Below, piece after piece: positions 18,035 through 27,433 of a stretch of 64,000 nucleotides of DNA. The first letter of the stretch is position 1, and each line of letters begins with the position of its first letter. The notes below the pieces were generated by a model. The model was not told the DNA's origin and did not search any database. It was given only the letters and a program-made list of their open reading frames with translations. The DNA is from Acidimicrobiales bacterium (GTDB lineage: Bacteria > Actinomycetota > Acidimicrobiia > Acidimicrobiales > Acidimicrobilacustridaceae), in assembly GCA_030830565.1 (NCBI GenBank), contig JAURMR010000035.1:154882-218881 (forward strand). Direction: 5' to 3'. The position numbers and the translations under genes were made by a program.

Positions 18035-21007
18035 CTAGTTAGGGAACCAGCCGACAACGTCGACCAAGACCGGCGTGAATCCATCGCGGTTATAGAGCGT
18101 GATCTTGCCGCCTGTTCCAAGTTTCACGATCACCATGTTTGGAATCGTCTGACCAGCGACGAAGTTCAGATTCGACGCGGTTGGTTGCGCGGCTCCGAAC
18201 GGATACACGGTGAGATAGTTACTTGCAGTTGAACCAACAACTGTGACGTTCAAGGCGACTGAACCGACTCCCGAAGACGGAATGGATCCTCGCCCAGTGA
18301 TCTGCAGTGGATAGGCCTCCGCCGGCTCCAAAGGCCCGACGGCTTGGTATTGCCCATCGATAGTGACGCAAATAAAACAATTGCGCGTATCAAGGAAACG
18401 CTGCGGGACAATCGCCGTGTACTCAGAGACCGAAGGGAACCAACCAACTACGTCGACCAACACCTGCGTCGAAAGTGAATTGTTGAAGAGTGCGATCTTG
18501 CCGTCGTTGCCGACTTTCGCGATGACCATGTTGGCAATGGTTTGCCCGGCAGCAAAGTTCAGGTTCGACGCAGTGGGTTGAGGCGCCCCACTTGGGTAGA
18601 CAGTCAAATAATTCGCCGATGTTGGCGCTGTCACCGTGACATTGAGCGCAACCGCCCCAACCCCCGATGCTGGGATTGTTCCGCGACCAACGACGGGAAG
18701 CAGCATTGTTTGTTGCTGCACCAATGGGCCGACGCCTTGGTAAAGCCCGTCAATCGTTGAGCCGCCACCCTCCGCGTTTGATCTGGTGTCTAACAATCGC
18801 TGGGGATCAGCGCCGGCGTAATCAGAACCGTCAGGGAACCATCCCACGACATCAACGATCACCTGCGTAGAGCCGCCTTCATTGAAGATCGCGATCCTTC
18901 CGTCGTTGCCGACCTTCACAATCGCCATATTCGGAATCGTCTGGCCCGCGGTGAAGTTGATGTTGGATGCATTCGGCTTCGCTGTTCCGCTTGGATACAC
19001 CGTGAGGTAGTTCGAATCTGTCGGCGCGACAACCGTGACATTCACTGCAACTGCATCCACGCCCGAACTTGGAATTCCGCCCCGACCTTCGACATCAAGT
19101 GTCCGAACATTCGCGAGTCCTGCGCCTACTGCGCCGCAACCCAAATCGTTCCCGTCAAACGTGCGAGCGCCGGAGGCAACCGAACGAGTGTCGAGAAATC
19201 GAGTCGGAACCAACGGAACGTAGTCGGTCGGCACTGGCGCCACGTTCGGCATCGCAATTGTTGCCGATGGCGCTCCCGGGCCAATTCCTGAAGTCCCTGT
19301 TGCCTTGACGGTCACGACATAGGACTTCGTCGGATCAAGTCCGGTCACCGTGCAGGAGAGTCCCGCGGTCGTACAAAACTGACCGCCGGGCAGTGCAGTT
19401 GCGGTGTAACTGGTGATGCTTCCCGAACCGGGCGAGGCGGCAGTCCACGACATTGCAATCTGAGTTCCCGACGCGACGCCCGCCACTGATCCGGGCGCGC
19501 GCGGTAGTCCACTGATCGCAGCTGCAAGTTTCACACTCGGCGTGGTGAAGCCCGCAACAGGACCACCCGAATTTTCTAGCAGCGAAACCGTCGCACCCAC
19601 CGATGCCTGGCGCAGGATCGCTATCGAACCGGACACCGCTGGTGTGGCCATTGACGTACCTGACATCGTCAGTGTTCCGTCGCAAGGAACTGAAGACGTC
19701 AGCGTGCCAGGAGCAAAGACATTCACTTGTGGGCCAATGTTCGCATAGGAGGCACGCACGTCTGCGCTCGATCCGCTGGTGAGCGCAGACACTGCCACCA
19801 CATTCGACAGACATGCAGGTGCCGACACTCCGGTCGTTCGCGACTCGTTACCGGATGCAACCACCGTCACAATGCCGACATTGAGCAACTGCTGCACTTT
19901 GCTTTTCGTACTTGCTTCACTGAGATCGCAAAATCCCGTGTACAGCTGACCATCGCCAAGACTGAGATTGACCGCAGTCAGCCCGGGATACTCCGCGCGA
20001 TGATTGAAGAGCCACTGAAGGGCATCGTCGATATCACCGGTATTCGCGCTGATTCTGTTGGTTGAATACTTGTAGGAAAACACCTGCACCGAAATGAGTG
20101 AGGCTTGCGGCGCGATGCCCGAGTTACCCGTTCCGTTTCCCCCAACGGCAATGCCGGCAACGTGCGTTCCGTGAATACATTCCTTTTGGCCTTGCGTCAC
20201 GATGTCAACCGGACACGGCGCACCGGCCCCAACACGCGAAGGCTCGCTCGGATCCATTGATCCGCCCGGACATGGCGAGGTGTATGCCGGGTTTGAAGCG
20301 AAACAGGCTTCACCGACTGTTTTCTGGACAGTGCCATTCATCAAGAACGGGTGATCGGTCTGGACTCCTGTGTCAAGAACAGCAATTGTCGTTCCTGATC
20401 CCTTGAAACCAGAGGCCCACGCACCGACTGTTGGTGTACTCGCACCCATCGTGTCGAGGTTCGCGTCGATGCCAAGTTCACTCGTCGACAATTCCGTGCT
20501 CGACACCTCGGCCGGAAAGAACTCATGCAACGCAGATTGCACACGCTGAATACCTGCAAGTCGTTCAAGAACCGCTAACGCATTCGCATCAATGACCAAG
20601 TTCGCAACTGGATCAGTTGGCGTTTCCCCGGCAACAGACCAACTCCCCACCGGCAACGACGCGGTGATCGAATCGATGCCCGCTTGCACCTGCGCGCGCA
20701 TCTCATCATCAGTTCCTGAAACCTGCGCATCGAAGACGACGAGAACTTCGGTCTCGCCTGTCGCCGCAATTGCTGCCTCAACTTCCGGAGCCACGCGCTC
20801 GGCGGGCATCACCGTTGGTTCTGGATCAGTTGGCGCGAGCGATGCGTCGGCCTCGGTGGTTGTGGTCGTGGGGTTCCCGGCTGCAACCGGACTATCAGAG
20901 GCTGTCGACCGATGAGTTGATTGAGTAGCGAACCAGATTCCGCCGCCCACAAGAAGGACAAGCAGCGCCACGCAAAGGGCGAATACTCGACGACGGCGTG
21001 GGGACAT
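18035..21007 (-). CDS. S8 (subtilisin-like) secreted serine protease with Fn3 domain and three C-terminal LDTR/DVVGWF modules
   Basis: GTTIAVLDTGVQTDHPFL; HGTHVAGIAVGG; GTSMATPAVSG catalytic blocks; Fn3-like segment; three repeats ending VIVDVVGWFPD / VLVDVVGWFPS / VLVDVVGWFPN. Confidence 0.93.
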   Translation of the reverse strand: MSPRRRRVFALCVALLVLLVGGGIWFATQSTHRSTASDSPVAAGNPTTTTTEADASLAPTDPEPTVMPAERVAPEVEAAIAATGETEVLVVFDAQVSGTDDEMRAQVQAGIDSITASLPVGSWSVAGETPTDPVANLVIDANALAVLERLAGIQRVQSALHEFFPAEVSSTELSTSELGIDANLDTMGASTPTVGAWASGFKGSGTTIAVLDTGVQTDHPFLMNGTVQKTVGEACFASNPAYTSPCPGGSMDPSEPSRVGAGAPCPVDIVTQGQKECIHGTHVAGIAVGGNGTGNSGIAPQASLISVQVFSYKYSTNRISANTGDIDDALQWLFNHRAEYPGLTAVNLSLGDGQLYTGFCDLSEASTKSKVQQLLNVGIVTVVASGNESRTTGVSAPACLSNVVAVSALTSGSSADVRASYANIGPQVNVFAPGTLTSSVPCDGTLTMSGTSMATPAVSGSIAILRQASVGATVSLLENSGGPVAGFTTPSVKLAAAISGLPRAPGSVAGVASGTQIAMSWTAASPGSGSITSYTATALPGGQFCTTAGLSCTVTGLDPTKSYVVTVKATGTSGIGPGAPSATIAMPNVAPVPTDYVPLVPTRFLDTRSVASGARTFDGNDLGCGAVGAGLANVRTLDVEGRGGIPSSGVDAVAVNVTVVAPTDSNYLTVYPSGTAKPNASNINFTAGQTIPNMAIVKVGNDGRIAIFNEGGSTQVIVDVVGWFPDGSDYAGADPQRLLDTRSNAEGGGSTIDGLYQGVGPLVQQQTMLLPVVGRGTIPASGVGAVALNVTVTAPTSANYLTVYPSGAPQPTASNLNFAAGQTIANMVIAKVGNDGKIALFNNSLSTQVLVDVVGWFPSVSEYTAIVPQRFLDTRNCFICVTIDGQYQAVGPLEPAEAYPLQITGRGSIPSSGVGSVALNVTVVGSTASNYLTVYPFGAAQPTASNLNFVAGQTIPNMVIVKLGTGGKITLYNRDGFTPVLVDVVGWFPN

Positions 21008-21151
21008 TGGGGACTCTGATCGAAACGGGGCGGAAACTGATTCGGGAAGCCAGCCGCGCCGTCTCCCCGTCGGTAATCGTTGAGGTCGACTCAGACGTTA
21101 CGCCACATCTGTCCTTCGACAGGTTCGGGCACATCGAAACGCGCTGCGGCC

Positions 21152-21688
21152 TCAGGGCTCAGTGGTTTCGACCGCATTCAATGCATCAAGCAACGGCTTC
21201 ACATGCGAGCCCAGATAGGTGCCTTCAAACTCCCACTTCTCTGATGCAGAGGCGTGGAGCACCTCAAAGGTGCGCACGGTCGCCCGCACATGCACCTCGA
21301 CCTCGATCTCGGCCCGAGGAAGAGCAAAGAGCACCTCGCCGGCGGTGCGATGCATGGCCTTATGACCGACATGCCAGGCGTAGATGTTCGTCTCCGACAC
21401 AGCGATCAGGGAGAAATAGGGAGCCTGATGAATGACCATGCCGTCATCAGTTCGGGTGACGAGGCCACCGCTGTTGTGGCCCTTCTTGTAACCGATGGCG
21501 GTGCCAGCGATGCTGAAAACGGCTCCGGCAAGGCCACCGCCGACCATGTCACTCGCCATGTCGCCGGCCTGCATCCCCACCATCGTTCCGCCCGATGTTC
21601 CGCGGGCTTGGAACCATGCGGCAGCGATGATCGTGTCGGAACTCCCGACCGCCTTCTGTGCGATTGCTACGACGTTTTCTTCACTCAT
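21152..21688 (-). CDS. hypothetical protein
   Basis: MSEENVVAIAQKAVGSSDTIIAAAWFQARGTSGGTMVGMQAGD...; Gly-rich hydrophobic segment; no family recognised. Confidence 0.6.
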   Translation of the reverse strand: MSEENVVAIAQKAVGSSDTIIAAAWFQARGTSGGTMVGMQAGDMASDMVGGGLAGAVFSIAGTAIGYKKGHNSGGLVTRTDDGMVIHQAPYFSLIAVSETNIYAWHVGHKAMHRTAGEVLFALPRAEIEVEVHVRATVRTFEVLHASASEKWEFEGTYLGSHVKPLLDALNAVETTEP

Positions 21689-21742
21689 TCCAGCCCCCAG
21701 TGTTGTGATCGGTAGATCGTCGCACATCCGCAAGGACTCGCG

Positions 21743-23323
21743 TCAGTCATAGATCGCTTCAACTGACCACCGTCCCTGTTCAATCTGCACAAGAAGTGCC
21801 CGCCCATCAGACAACGACAACTGCAGACGTGCTCGGCGACGATGCGTGAGTTGATCCCACCATCGCTCATCACACGGCCATGGCCCCGCCCATCCGAGGA
21901 TTGAGATTCCGCCTCGTGACGTGCCATCAAAACTCACCCGCGAGGGTTCAGCGCTCAATGTTCCCCGCCCGCTCACCCACACCGGAACACCCATCGCATC
22001 GAACACATCGATAGGCATGACATCGACCGGAAGCAACGTGGGCAATGGCGAAGGAACTCGACCAGGCCACGGCGCATCCGCCACAGCTTTGCGACCTTGA
22101 TTGCGTTCGCCATCGACACCGATGAATGGCGCGCGCACCACAACATCGGCTGGTCCCCGACCACCCCGTTGTTCGGGAACCGTTACTGCAGCAACGCCCA
22201 ACATCCCCTGGACACGCGCCAACGCTCGACCGGCACGTTCATCAGCTTCGGTCTCGCCGCCCCAGAATCCTTGCTGTCGACCACGAGCAGGCATGACTTC
22301 ATCGGGAACAAGTAACAACCTCGAAACCCCACCGCTCGGACGTTGCGCACTTGGCCCGTTCAACCATCCATCGAGTTGCCAACGAACTCGATCAACGATT
22401 CCTGTTGACGACAAGGCACCTTCATGACGCCATATGCGTTCAAGCCGTTCACCCGCATCGGTCTCAATGACGACAAGGAGCCGAGTACATGCCAACCCTT
22501 CGGCGGAGAGTTGTTGATGTACGTCGTCAGCTACTGCACGCGCCGCAAACGCAGCAGTGTCAACACGTTCAGCGGGCGGATCAAGAACCGACACAACATC
22601 GAATGAACGCGGCGGAGGTCCAACCGAAGGCGGGTGATCGTCGAGACCACGGGCAAGCCGGTGAAGGAAACGCCCTTCCGCACCAAAGCGGGCAACAACA
22701 TCATCAACGTTGAGCGAAGCGAAATCTCCAAGTCGACGCAATCCAAGCCGATGGAGCACATCAGCAAGTTCGGGGCGACCCAGCACGCTGACGGAAAAGG
22801 GTGCGAGGAATTTCGCCGATTCTCCCGACGCGATCACGCGCACATGATCAGGCTCTCGAAGAGCGAGTTCCGCAGCACGAGTTGCGGCAAAGGGACCATC
22901 AGCGACACCAACACCAACAGCATCGAACCAACCCGAAGAGCCCAATGCATCGTCAATGTCCGCGGCCACCAACTTCGCTAACGCTTCATCCCCACCGAAA
23001 TAGCGAGATGGCCCAAGGGTCGGAAACGCAAGCGATCCAGGAGAAGACAACTCCACCCTTGGAGTGAACCGATCAACAAGTGCAGCGATCGACGCGAATA
23101 CTCGGGCATCGCGATCAGGGTCTGGGTCAACAATGTGCAGCCCCGGACAACGACGCTGTGCATCGCGACGACGAAGCCCAACCTCCACCCCTTCCGCTCG
23201 CGCTGCTGGAGAAGTTGCCGTCACTCTGTTTGCAGCAATCACCGCAACGGCGTCATCGGCCGATGCTGCTGTTGCAATGATCGGCCAGTCTGGGCACAAC
23301 ACGATCAAGGTCCGCACGTTCAT
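21743..23323 (-). CDS. imuB: ImuB, inactive Y-family DNA polymerase-like mutasome subunit
   Basis: MNVRTLIVLCPDWPIIATAASADDAVAVIAANRVTATSPAARAEGVEVGLRRRDAQRRCPGLHIV; Y-family layout with acidic motifs degenerate; adjacent to imuA'. Confidence 0.88.
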   Translation of the reverse strand: MNVRTLIVLCPDWPIIATAASADDAVAVIAANRVTATSPAARAEGVEVGLRRRDAQRRCPGLHIVDPDPDRDARVFASIAALVDRFTPRVELSSPGSLAFPTLGPSRYFGGDEALAKLVAADIDDALGSSGWFDAVGVGVADGPFAATRAAELALREPDHVRVIASGESAKFLAPFSVSVLGRPELADVLHRLGLRRLGDFASLNVDDVVARFGAEGRFLHRLARGLDDHPPSVGPPPRSFDVVSVLDPPAERVDTAAFAARAVADDVHQQLSAEGLACTRLLVVIETDAGERLERIWRHEGALSSTGIVDRVRWQLDGWLNGPSAQRPSGGVSRLLLVPDEVMPARGRQQGFWGGETEADERAGRALARVQGMLGVAAVTVPEQRGGRGPADVVVRAPFIGVDGERNQGRKAVADAPWPGRVPSPLPTLLPVDVMPIDVFDAMGVPVWVSGRGTLSAEPSRVSFDGTSRGGISILGWAGPWPCDERWWDQLTHRRRARLQLSLSDGRALLVQIEQGRWSVEAIYD

Positions 23324-23350
23324 CGCGTCACCATTTCAACGACTAAACGG

Positions 23351-24067
23351 TCAACGACTAAACGCGACAACCGTCCCATCCTTGCCTTCAGGTTCTGCCG
23401 TTGCGATGAGCGCATCAGTAGATGGCAGCAAGAACTCACAGCGCGCCGTTCGGCTTGCTCTCCCCCGACCGTCAACGCCAACTCGTACCCGGCGCGACCG
23501 AAGATGACCATGACCGCAGCCCAAGCCTTCCCACTGCGCGTCACCAACAGTGAACGAAACATCAGCAGAGAACGAGGAATTCACCGCAGTTCCCGGAGAC
23601 ACCACAACAAGAAGCGACCCTCGTTCACGAAGGCGGGAGGCGAGTCGACGACTTTCGGCCGGACGCAGGTACAACCGCGCGTCGAGAACGATGACATCAA
23701 CCGCACCAATCAGCGCAGCAAGTACATCGGCCTGTCGGCCCGAACCGCCGGGATCAATGAAAGCAACCCGATCTGCATCAAGTTCTGCTTCGAGTACCGC
23801 TGCGGGAGCAAGGTCGCTCAGCCCCACAACCACAACCCATGAGCCGGACTGCGATGCCGCGGCAACCAACTGCAGCGCCAACGACGTAGCTCCGACCCCG
23901 CCGATCGTGATGGTTGAACCACGAGTGAGTCCCGCGTCAGGGAGAAGCCGTTCAAGCGGTTCAGCCACCGCAATGGTGGCCTGGCGCGCCAAGACCACTG
24001 GCCGAATGCGTTCGGCCAGTTCTTGCAGCGACGGTGGCGAGGAGGAAAGAGCGGCGGGGAGAACCAC
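23351..24067 (-). CDS. ImuA' (RecA-like mutasome accessory protein)
   Basis: GLTRGSTITIGGVGATSLALQLVAAASQSGSWVVVVGLSDLAPAAVLEAELDADRVAFIDPGG; upstream of imuB with its own LexA box. Confidence 0.85.
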   Translation of the reverse strand: MVLPAALSSSPPSLQELAERIRPVVLARQATIAVAEPLERLLPDAGLTRGSTITIGGVGATSLALQLVAAASQSGSWVVVVGLSDLAPAAVLEAELDADRVAFIDPGGSGRQADVLAALIGAVDVIVLDARLYLRPAESRRLASRLRERGSLLVVVSPGTAVNSSFSADVSFTVGDAQWEGLGCGHGHLRSRRVRVGVDGRGRASRTARCEFLLPSTDALIATAEPEGKDGTVVAFSR

Positions 24068-24077
24068 CCCACCAGTA

Positions 24078-24093
24078 TCGAACAGATGTTCGA
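24078..24093. promoter_or_regulatory. LexA/SOS box upstream of imuA'-imuB
   Basis: TCGAACAGATGTTCGA, perfect half-sites, 10 nt before the imuA' ATG. Confidence 0.92.
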
Positions 24094-24106
24094 TGAAGGC
24101 AACTGG

Positions 24107-24424
24107 TTAGTCGCCGAACCCTTCAGGCATCACCACTTCGACGCCTTCTCGGTAATAGATGAACAGTTCCTCGAGCCGACCCTTCAGTCCCTCGGGGCTG
24201 CCCTTCACCGACACGGTGATGACATTGCCATTCACATGCACAGACTCGACACCGTCGGCCTCGAACAACGTACGAGCGACAAGATCAGCAGGACGGTCGG
24301 CCAGAACATCGTCGGCCGAACGGTAAATCTCGTGCCCCATCCCGGTGAGAGGACGATTGGTCTCGAAACGGACGACGCCCGGAATCGATGATGGCTTCTC
24401 TAGAACGGTGACTGGCTGACCCAT
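24107..24424 (-). CDS. NifU/Nfu N-terminal domain-like protein
   Basis: GVVRFETNRPLTGMGHEIYRSADDVLADRPADLVARTLFEADGVESVHVNGNVITVSVKG resembles the Nfu_N scaffold domain; start uncertain. Confidence 0.5.
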   Translation of the reverse strand: MGQPVTVLEKPSSIPGVVRFETNRPLTGMGHEIYRSADDVLADRPADLVARTLFEADGVESVHVNGNVITVSVKGSPEGLKGRLEELFIYYREGVEVVMPEGFGD

Positions 24425-24443
24425 GGGGCCGAATGTAGTCCGA

Positions 24444-24869
24444 TCAGGCCCGACTGCCCTCCATCGGCTGTCCATCACGGCCATGACGCACGGCCGCTAC
24501 CCCGATCTGCCACACAAGTGCGGCGAGAACCACCGACACCACGCCGAGCATCACATGCACGATCTTGAACGGAGCGCCGTGATCGGCCATGAGGATCTGC
24601 GGCACTCGAACAAGCCACACCACCACGGTGAGGGCAGCGGCACCGACAAGGGCCTTCCCTCCCCCAGCCGTGACCGGCACTCGCCAGGCCTTTACCAACA
24701 CGACTACGACCGCTACTGCGAATCCCAACATCACGATCGACAACACCGTGGAAAATGTCTTGGCCCCGACGGATTCTTCGGAGCGAAGTGTGTTGGAAAT
24801 CCGATTCGCCCAAACGAACACGGTCCAAAGAACAAAAGCAATGAGGACGATGCGAAAGCGAAGAATCAT
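24444..24869 (-). CDS. small integral membrane protein (four TM segments)
   Basis: MILRFRIVLIAFVLWTVFVWANRISN...LSIVMLGFAVAVVVVLVKAW...VGAAALTVVVWLVRVPQIL...VMLGVVSVVLAALVWQIGVA. Confidence 0.7.
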   Translation of the reverse strand: MILRFRIVLIAFVLWTVFVWANRISNTLRSEESVGAKTFSTVLSIVMLGFAVAVVVVLVKAWRVPVTAGGGKALVGAAALTVVVWLVRVPQILMADHGAPFKIVHVMLGVVSVVLAALVWQIGVAAVRHGRDGQPMEGSRA

Positions 24870-24904
24870 GGGCCGAGGGTACCTGCCCCTCAACGACCGT
24901 CGAA

Positions 24905-25612
24905 CTACCCGGCGTTGAACAAACTCGCCTGCGTCGATGCGGGATCAGAACGATGGATCCCCGACCACGGCAAATCATCCATATACGACCAGGAACGACG
25001 ATGGATCGTGGTCGGCCCTAACGCCGCCAACGCCATGCGATGACGCGGACACGGATAGCCCTTATTGCGCTGAAAGTCATAGGCCGGAAAGTTTTCGGCC
25101 TCAGCCCGCATCATGCGATCGCGACTGACCTTCGCCAAGATTGATGCCGCCGCAATAGAGACGCAGGTGGCATCGCCTTTCACGATCGTCTTCGTGATGC
25201 CACCGCCGACGAAATCGTGCGAACCGTCAAGCAGAACTCGATCGGGAGTCACGCCGAGTGATGCGAGGGCGCGACTTGCCGCCAGTCGCAACGCGGCCGA
25301 CATGCCGAGATCGTCACACTCTTCGTGAGTCACGATGCCAAGCGACCATGCATCGCACCACTCCGCAACGCGATCGAACATTGATTCGCGTTCTGCTTCG
25401 GTCAGCATCTTCGAATCGCGAAGTTTGTAGACACGCCGATCCTTCGGAACGACTGCGGCTCCGATCACCAGTGGACCAGCCCACGCGCCGCGACCGACCT
25501 CGTCAAGGCCGACAACGATCGAATGGCCTTCGGCCCACAACTCTTTTTCGTTCGCCAGTGTTGGCGAACTGTTTCGAAGCCCTGCACGGAGTTGTCGAAC
25601 CGAACCAGCCAT
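24905..25612 (-). CDS. rnhB: ribonuclease HII
   Basis: VVGLDEVGRGAWAGPLVIGAAV; LRDSKMLTEAERE; DGSHDFVGGG; KGDATCVSIAAASILAKVSRDRMM; YDFQRNKGYPCPRH. Confidence 0.95.
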   Translation of the reverse strand: MAGSVRQLRAGLRNSSPTLANEKELWAEGHSIVVGLDEVGRGAWAGPLVIGAAVVPKDRRVYKLRDSKMLTEAERESMFDRVAEWCDAWSLGIVTHEECDDLGMSAALRLAASRALASLGVTPDRVLLDGSHDFVGGGITKTIVKGDATCVSIAAASILAKVSRDRMMRAEAENFPAYDFQRNKGYPCPRHRMALAALGPTTIHRRSWSYMDDLPWSGIHRSDPASTQASLFNAG

Positions 25613-25650
25613 AAGCCGAACGTAGCGTTGAGGACCTCGTCAGCCCGGGA

Positions 25651-27309
25651 TCATTTCTCGATCCACGTTTCGGTCAGTTTCACGATGCCACCTTGGAAGG
25701 GCTGCGCCTTCGCCCCGTCAGGCAGTGTCATCGAGGTGAAGTTACGAATGTTCTTGGCCGCACCAAGCGCCCACTGCGAATGCGCGAGCCAGATGTAGGG
25801 AACCAATGCAGTCTGTCGTTGCTGCACCGTCGCGTAGGCCTCTTTGCGAATCGCCATATCTGGAGATGCACGGCCCTTATCGAGCGCTGCGTTCAATTGT
25901 GGATCGTTCAGTCGAGCGAAGTTCAATGCAAGGGCGCCGGTCGCGTTCTTTCCTGTCCACCACACGTAGTCGACCGCAGGATCGGTGCCACTGAACTGGC
26001 GAGTTAGGTCGGCCTGGTAGTTACCCGTCGCCATATCGAGAATGAACTTGCTTTGTTCAGTGGTTGTCGTGGTGACGCTTACTCCGCAGGCTTCCCACTG
26101 CTGCTTGATAAGCGCAGTCGTATTCACATTCGCAGGAACCGGAGTCGTGGTGAGACTCAGGGAAATTGGACCCTTTTCGGCGATCACTGTTGCGAGCAAG
26201 GCCTTCCCTGCGGCCGGATCGTTCGTTTTGAATCCGGTCTCGGAATACCAAGGCGAATCCTTCGTGAACTGGCTGTCGGCTGCACGGTCTTCTGGCGTTT
26301 CATTGATCAGTCGAATCGCCACCGGGTCGGTACAAAGTTTGAGACCCTCACGAACTCGAACATCGTCGACCGGAGCCTTCGATGTGTTGAACATCACGAA
26401 ACTTTCTTCGTTTTCGGTTGAATCGAACACAACTTGCAAGGCTCCGGACTTCGCCTCGGTCGTGAGTTTGGCCATCGCCGGGAAGTCGGTGGTGTGAAGC
26501 ATGTTCACATCGCCAGCTAGCAACGAGTTCACGCGGCTTTGCGGATCAGTGATGGGACGGAACTCCACCGAATCAAGATACGGAAGCTTGTTGCCGGCAG
26601 TGTCGGAACGCCAGTAGTTCGCATTCCTCGTGCCCGTCCAATGATTGTCTGGGACCCACTCCTTCTGGACGAAGGGACCAGAACCAATGGGTGAACGCGT
26701 GTTTGCCGGTGGAGCGGCATCAAGCTGCGCCGGAGCGACGACATATCCCACCTGCGTCGTTAACGCCGCAACCAACGACGCGTCGGGATCAATCATTGAA
26801 ACGGTGACGCTGAGAGGCCCCGATGCCGTCACCGACGCGATGTTCGCAAGCGCGATTCCAACGAGTGGATCTTTTTTCATTGCGTTCAAACACTTCGCAA
26901 CGGCAGCGCCATCAACTGGCGTTCCGTCAGAGAAGTTCACGTTGGGACGCAACTCAATCGTCCACGTCTTGAAATCGGTGCTCGGCGTAAACGATTTCGC
27001 GAGATACGGCTGTGCTTTTCCGTTCTCGTCGTAAGCGGCCAACGGGTCGAAGACTGCGGAACCAACGAGGTGGCCCGAAACCGCCCAACGGTTTGTGGTC
27101 GGGTTAAACCCATCCGATTCCGCTTCCACTCCGAACTTCACCGCCCCACCTTGTGTTGGGGCACCAGCGGCTTTGACCGTGATGTCCGTGCTTGACGCGC
27201 CCGGAGTGTTACCGCCACCCGAACTGCCGCACGCAGCCACAACCAAACTCAACGCGACGACCGCCGCAGCCGCCGAGACAACGCTGCGCAACTTCATGTT
27301 TCGACCCAT
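25651..27309 (-). CDS. ABC-type peptide/opine-like solute-binding lipoprotein (SBP_bac_5), copy A
   Basis: Lipobox VVAACGSSG; FGVEAESDGFNPTTNRWAVSGHLVGSAVFDPLAAYDENGKAQPYLAKSFTPSTDFKTWTIELRPNVNFSDGTPVDG; listed start at 27651 is an over-extension. Confidence 0.92.
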   Translation of the reverse strand: MGRNMKLRSVVSAAAAVVALSLVVAACGSSGGGNTPGASSTDITVKAAGAPTQGGAVKFGVEAESDGFNPTTNRWAVSGHLVGSAVFDPLAAYDENGKAQPYLAKSFTPSTDFKTWTIELRPNVNFSDGTPVDGAAVAKCLNAMKKDPLVGIALANIASVTASGPLSVTVSMIDPDASLVAALTTQVGYVVAPAQLDAAPPANTRSPIGSGPFVQKEWVPDNHWTGTRNANYWRSDTAGNKLPYLDSVEFRPITDPQSRVNSLLAGDVNMLHTTDFPAMAKLTTEAKSGALQVVFDSTENEESFVMFNTSKAPVDDVRVREGLKLCTDPVAIRLINETPEDRAADSQFTKDSPWYSETGFKTNDPAAGKALLATVIAEKGPISLSLTTTPVPANVNTTALIKQQWEACGVSVTTTTTEQSKFILDMATGNYQADLTRQFSGTDPAVDYVWWTGKNATGALALNFARLNDPQLNAALDKGRASPDMAIRKEAYATVQQRQTALVPYIWLAHSQWALGAAKNIRNFTSMTLPDGAKAQPFQGGIVKLTETWIEK

Positions 27310-27374
27310 GTCGACCACCCCCGTCGCGCAGAGTAACGCCACAGAAAGTTTTGTGTCGGGGTTCTTGAGAATGC

Positions 27375-27408
27375 GAAAGGGCCCGGTGCCGAAGCACCGG
27401 GCCCTTTC
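27375..27408. terminator. stem-loop between tandem SBP genes
   Basis: GAAAGGGCCCGGTGC-CGAA-GCACCGGGCCCTTTC, perfect 15-bp stem. Confidence 0.85.
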
Positions 27409-27433
27409 AAGACTGCGGTCAGTCCCAGGTTTG

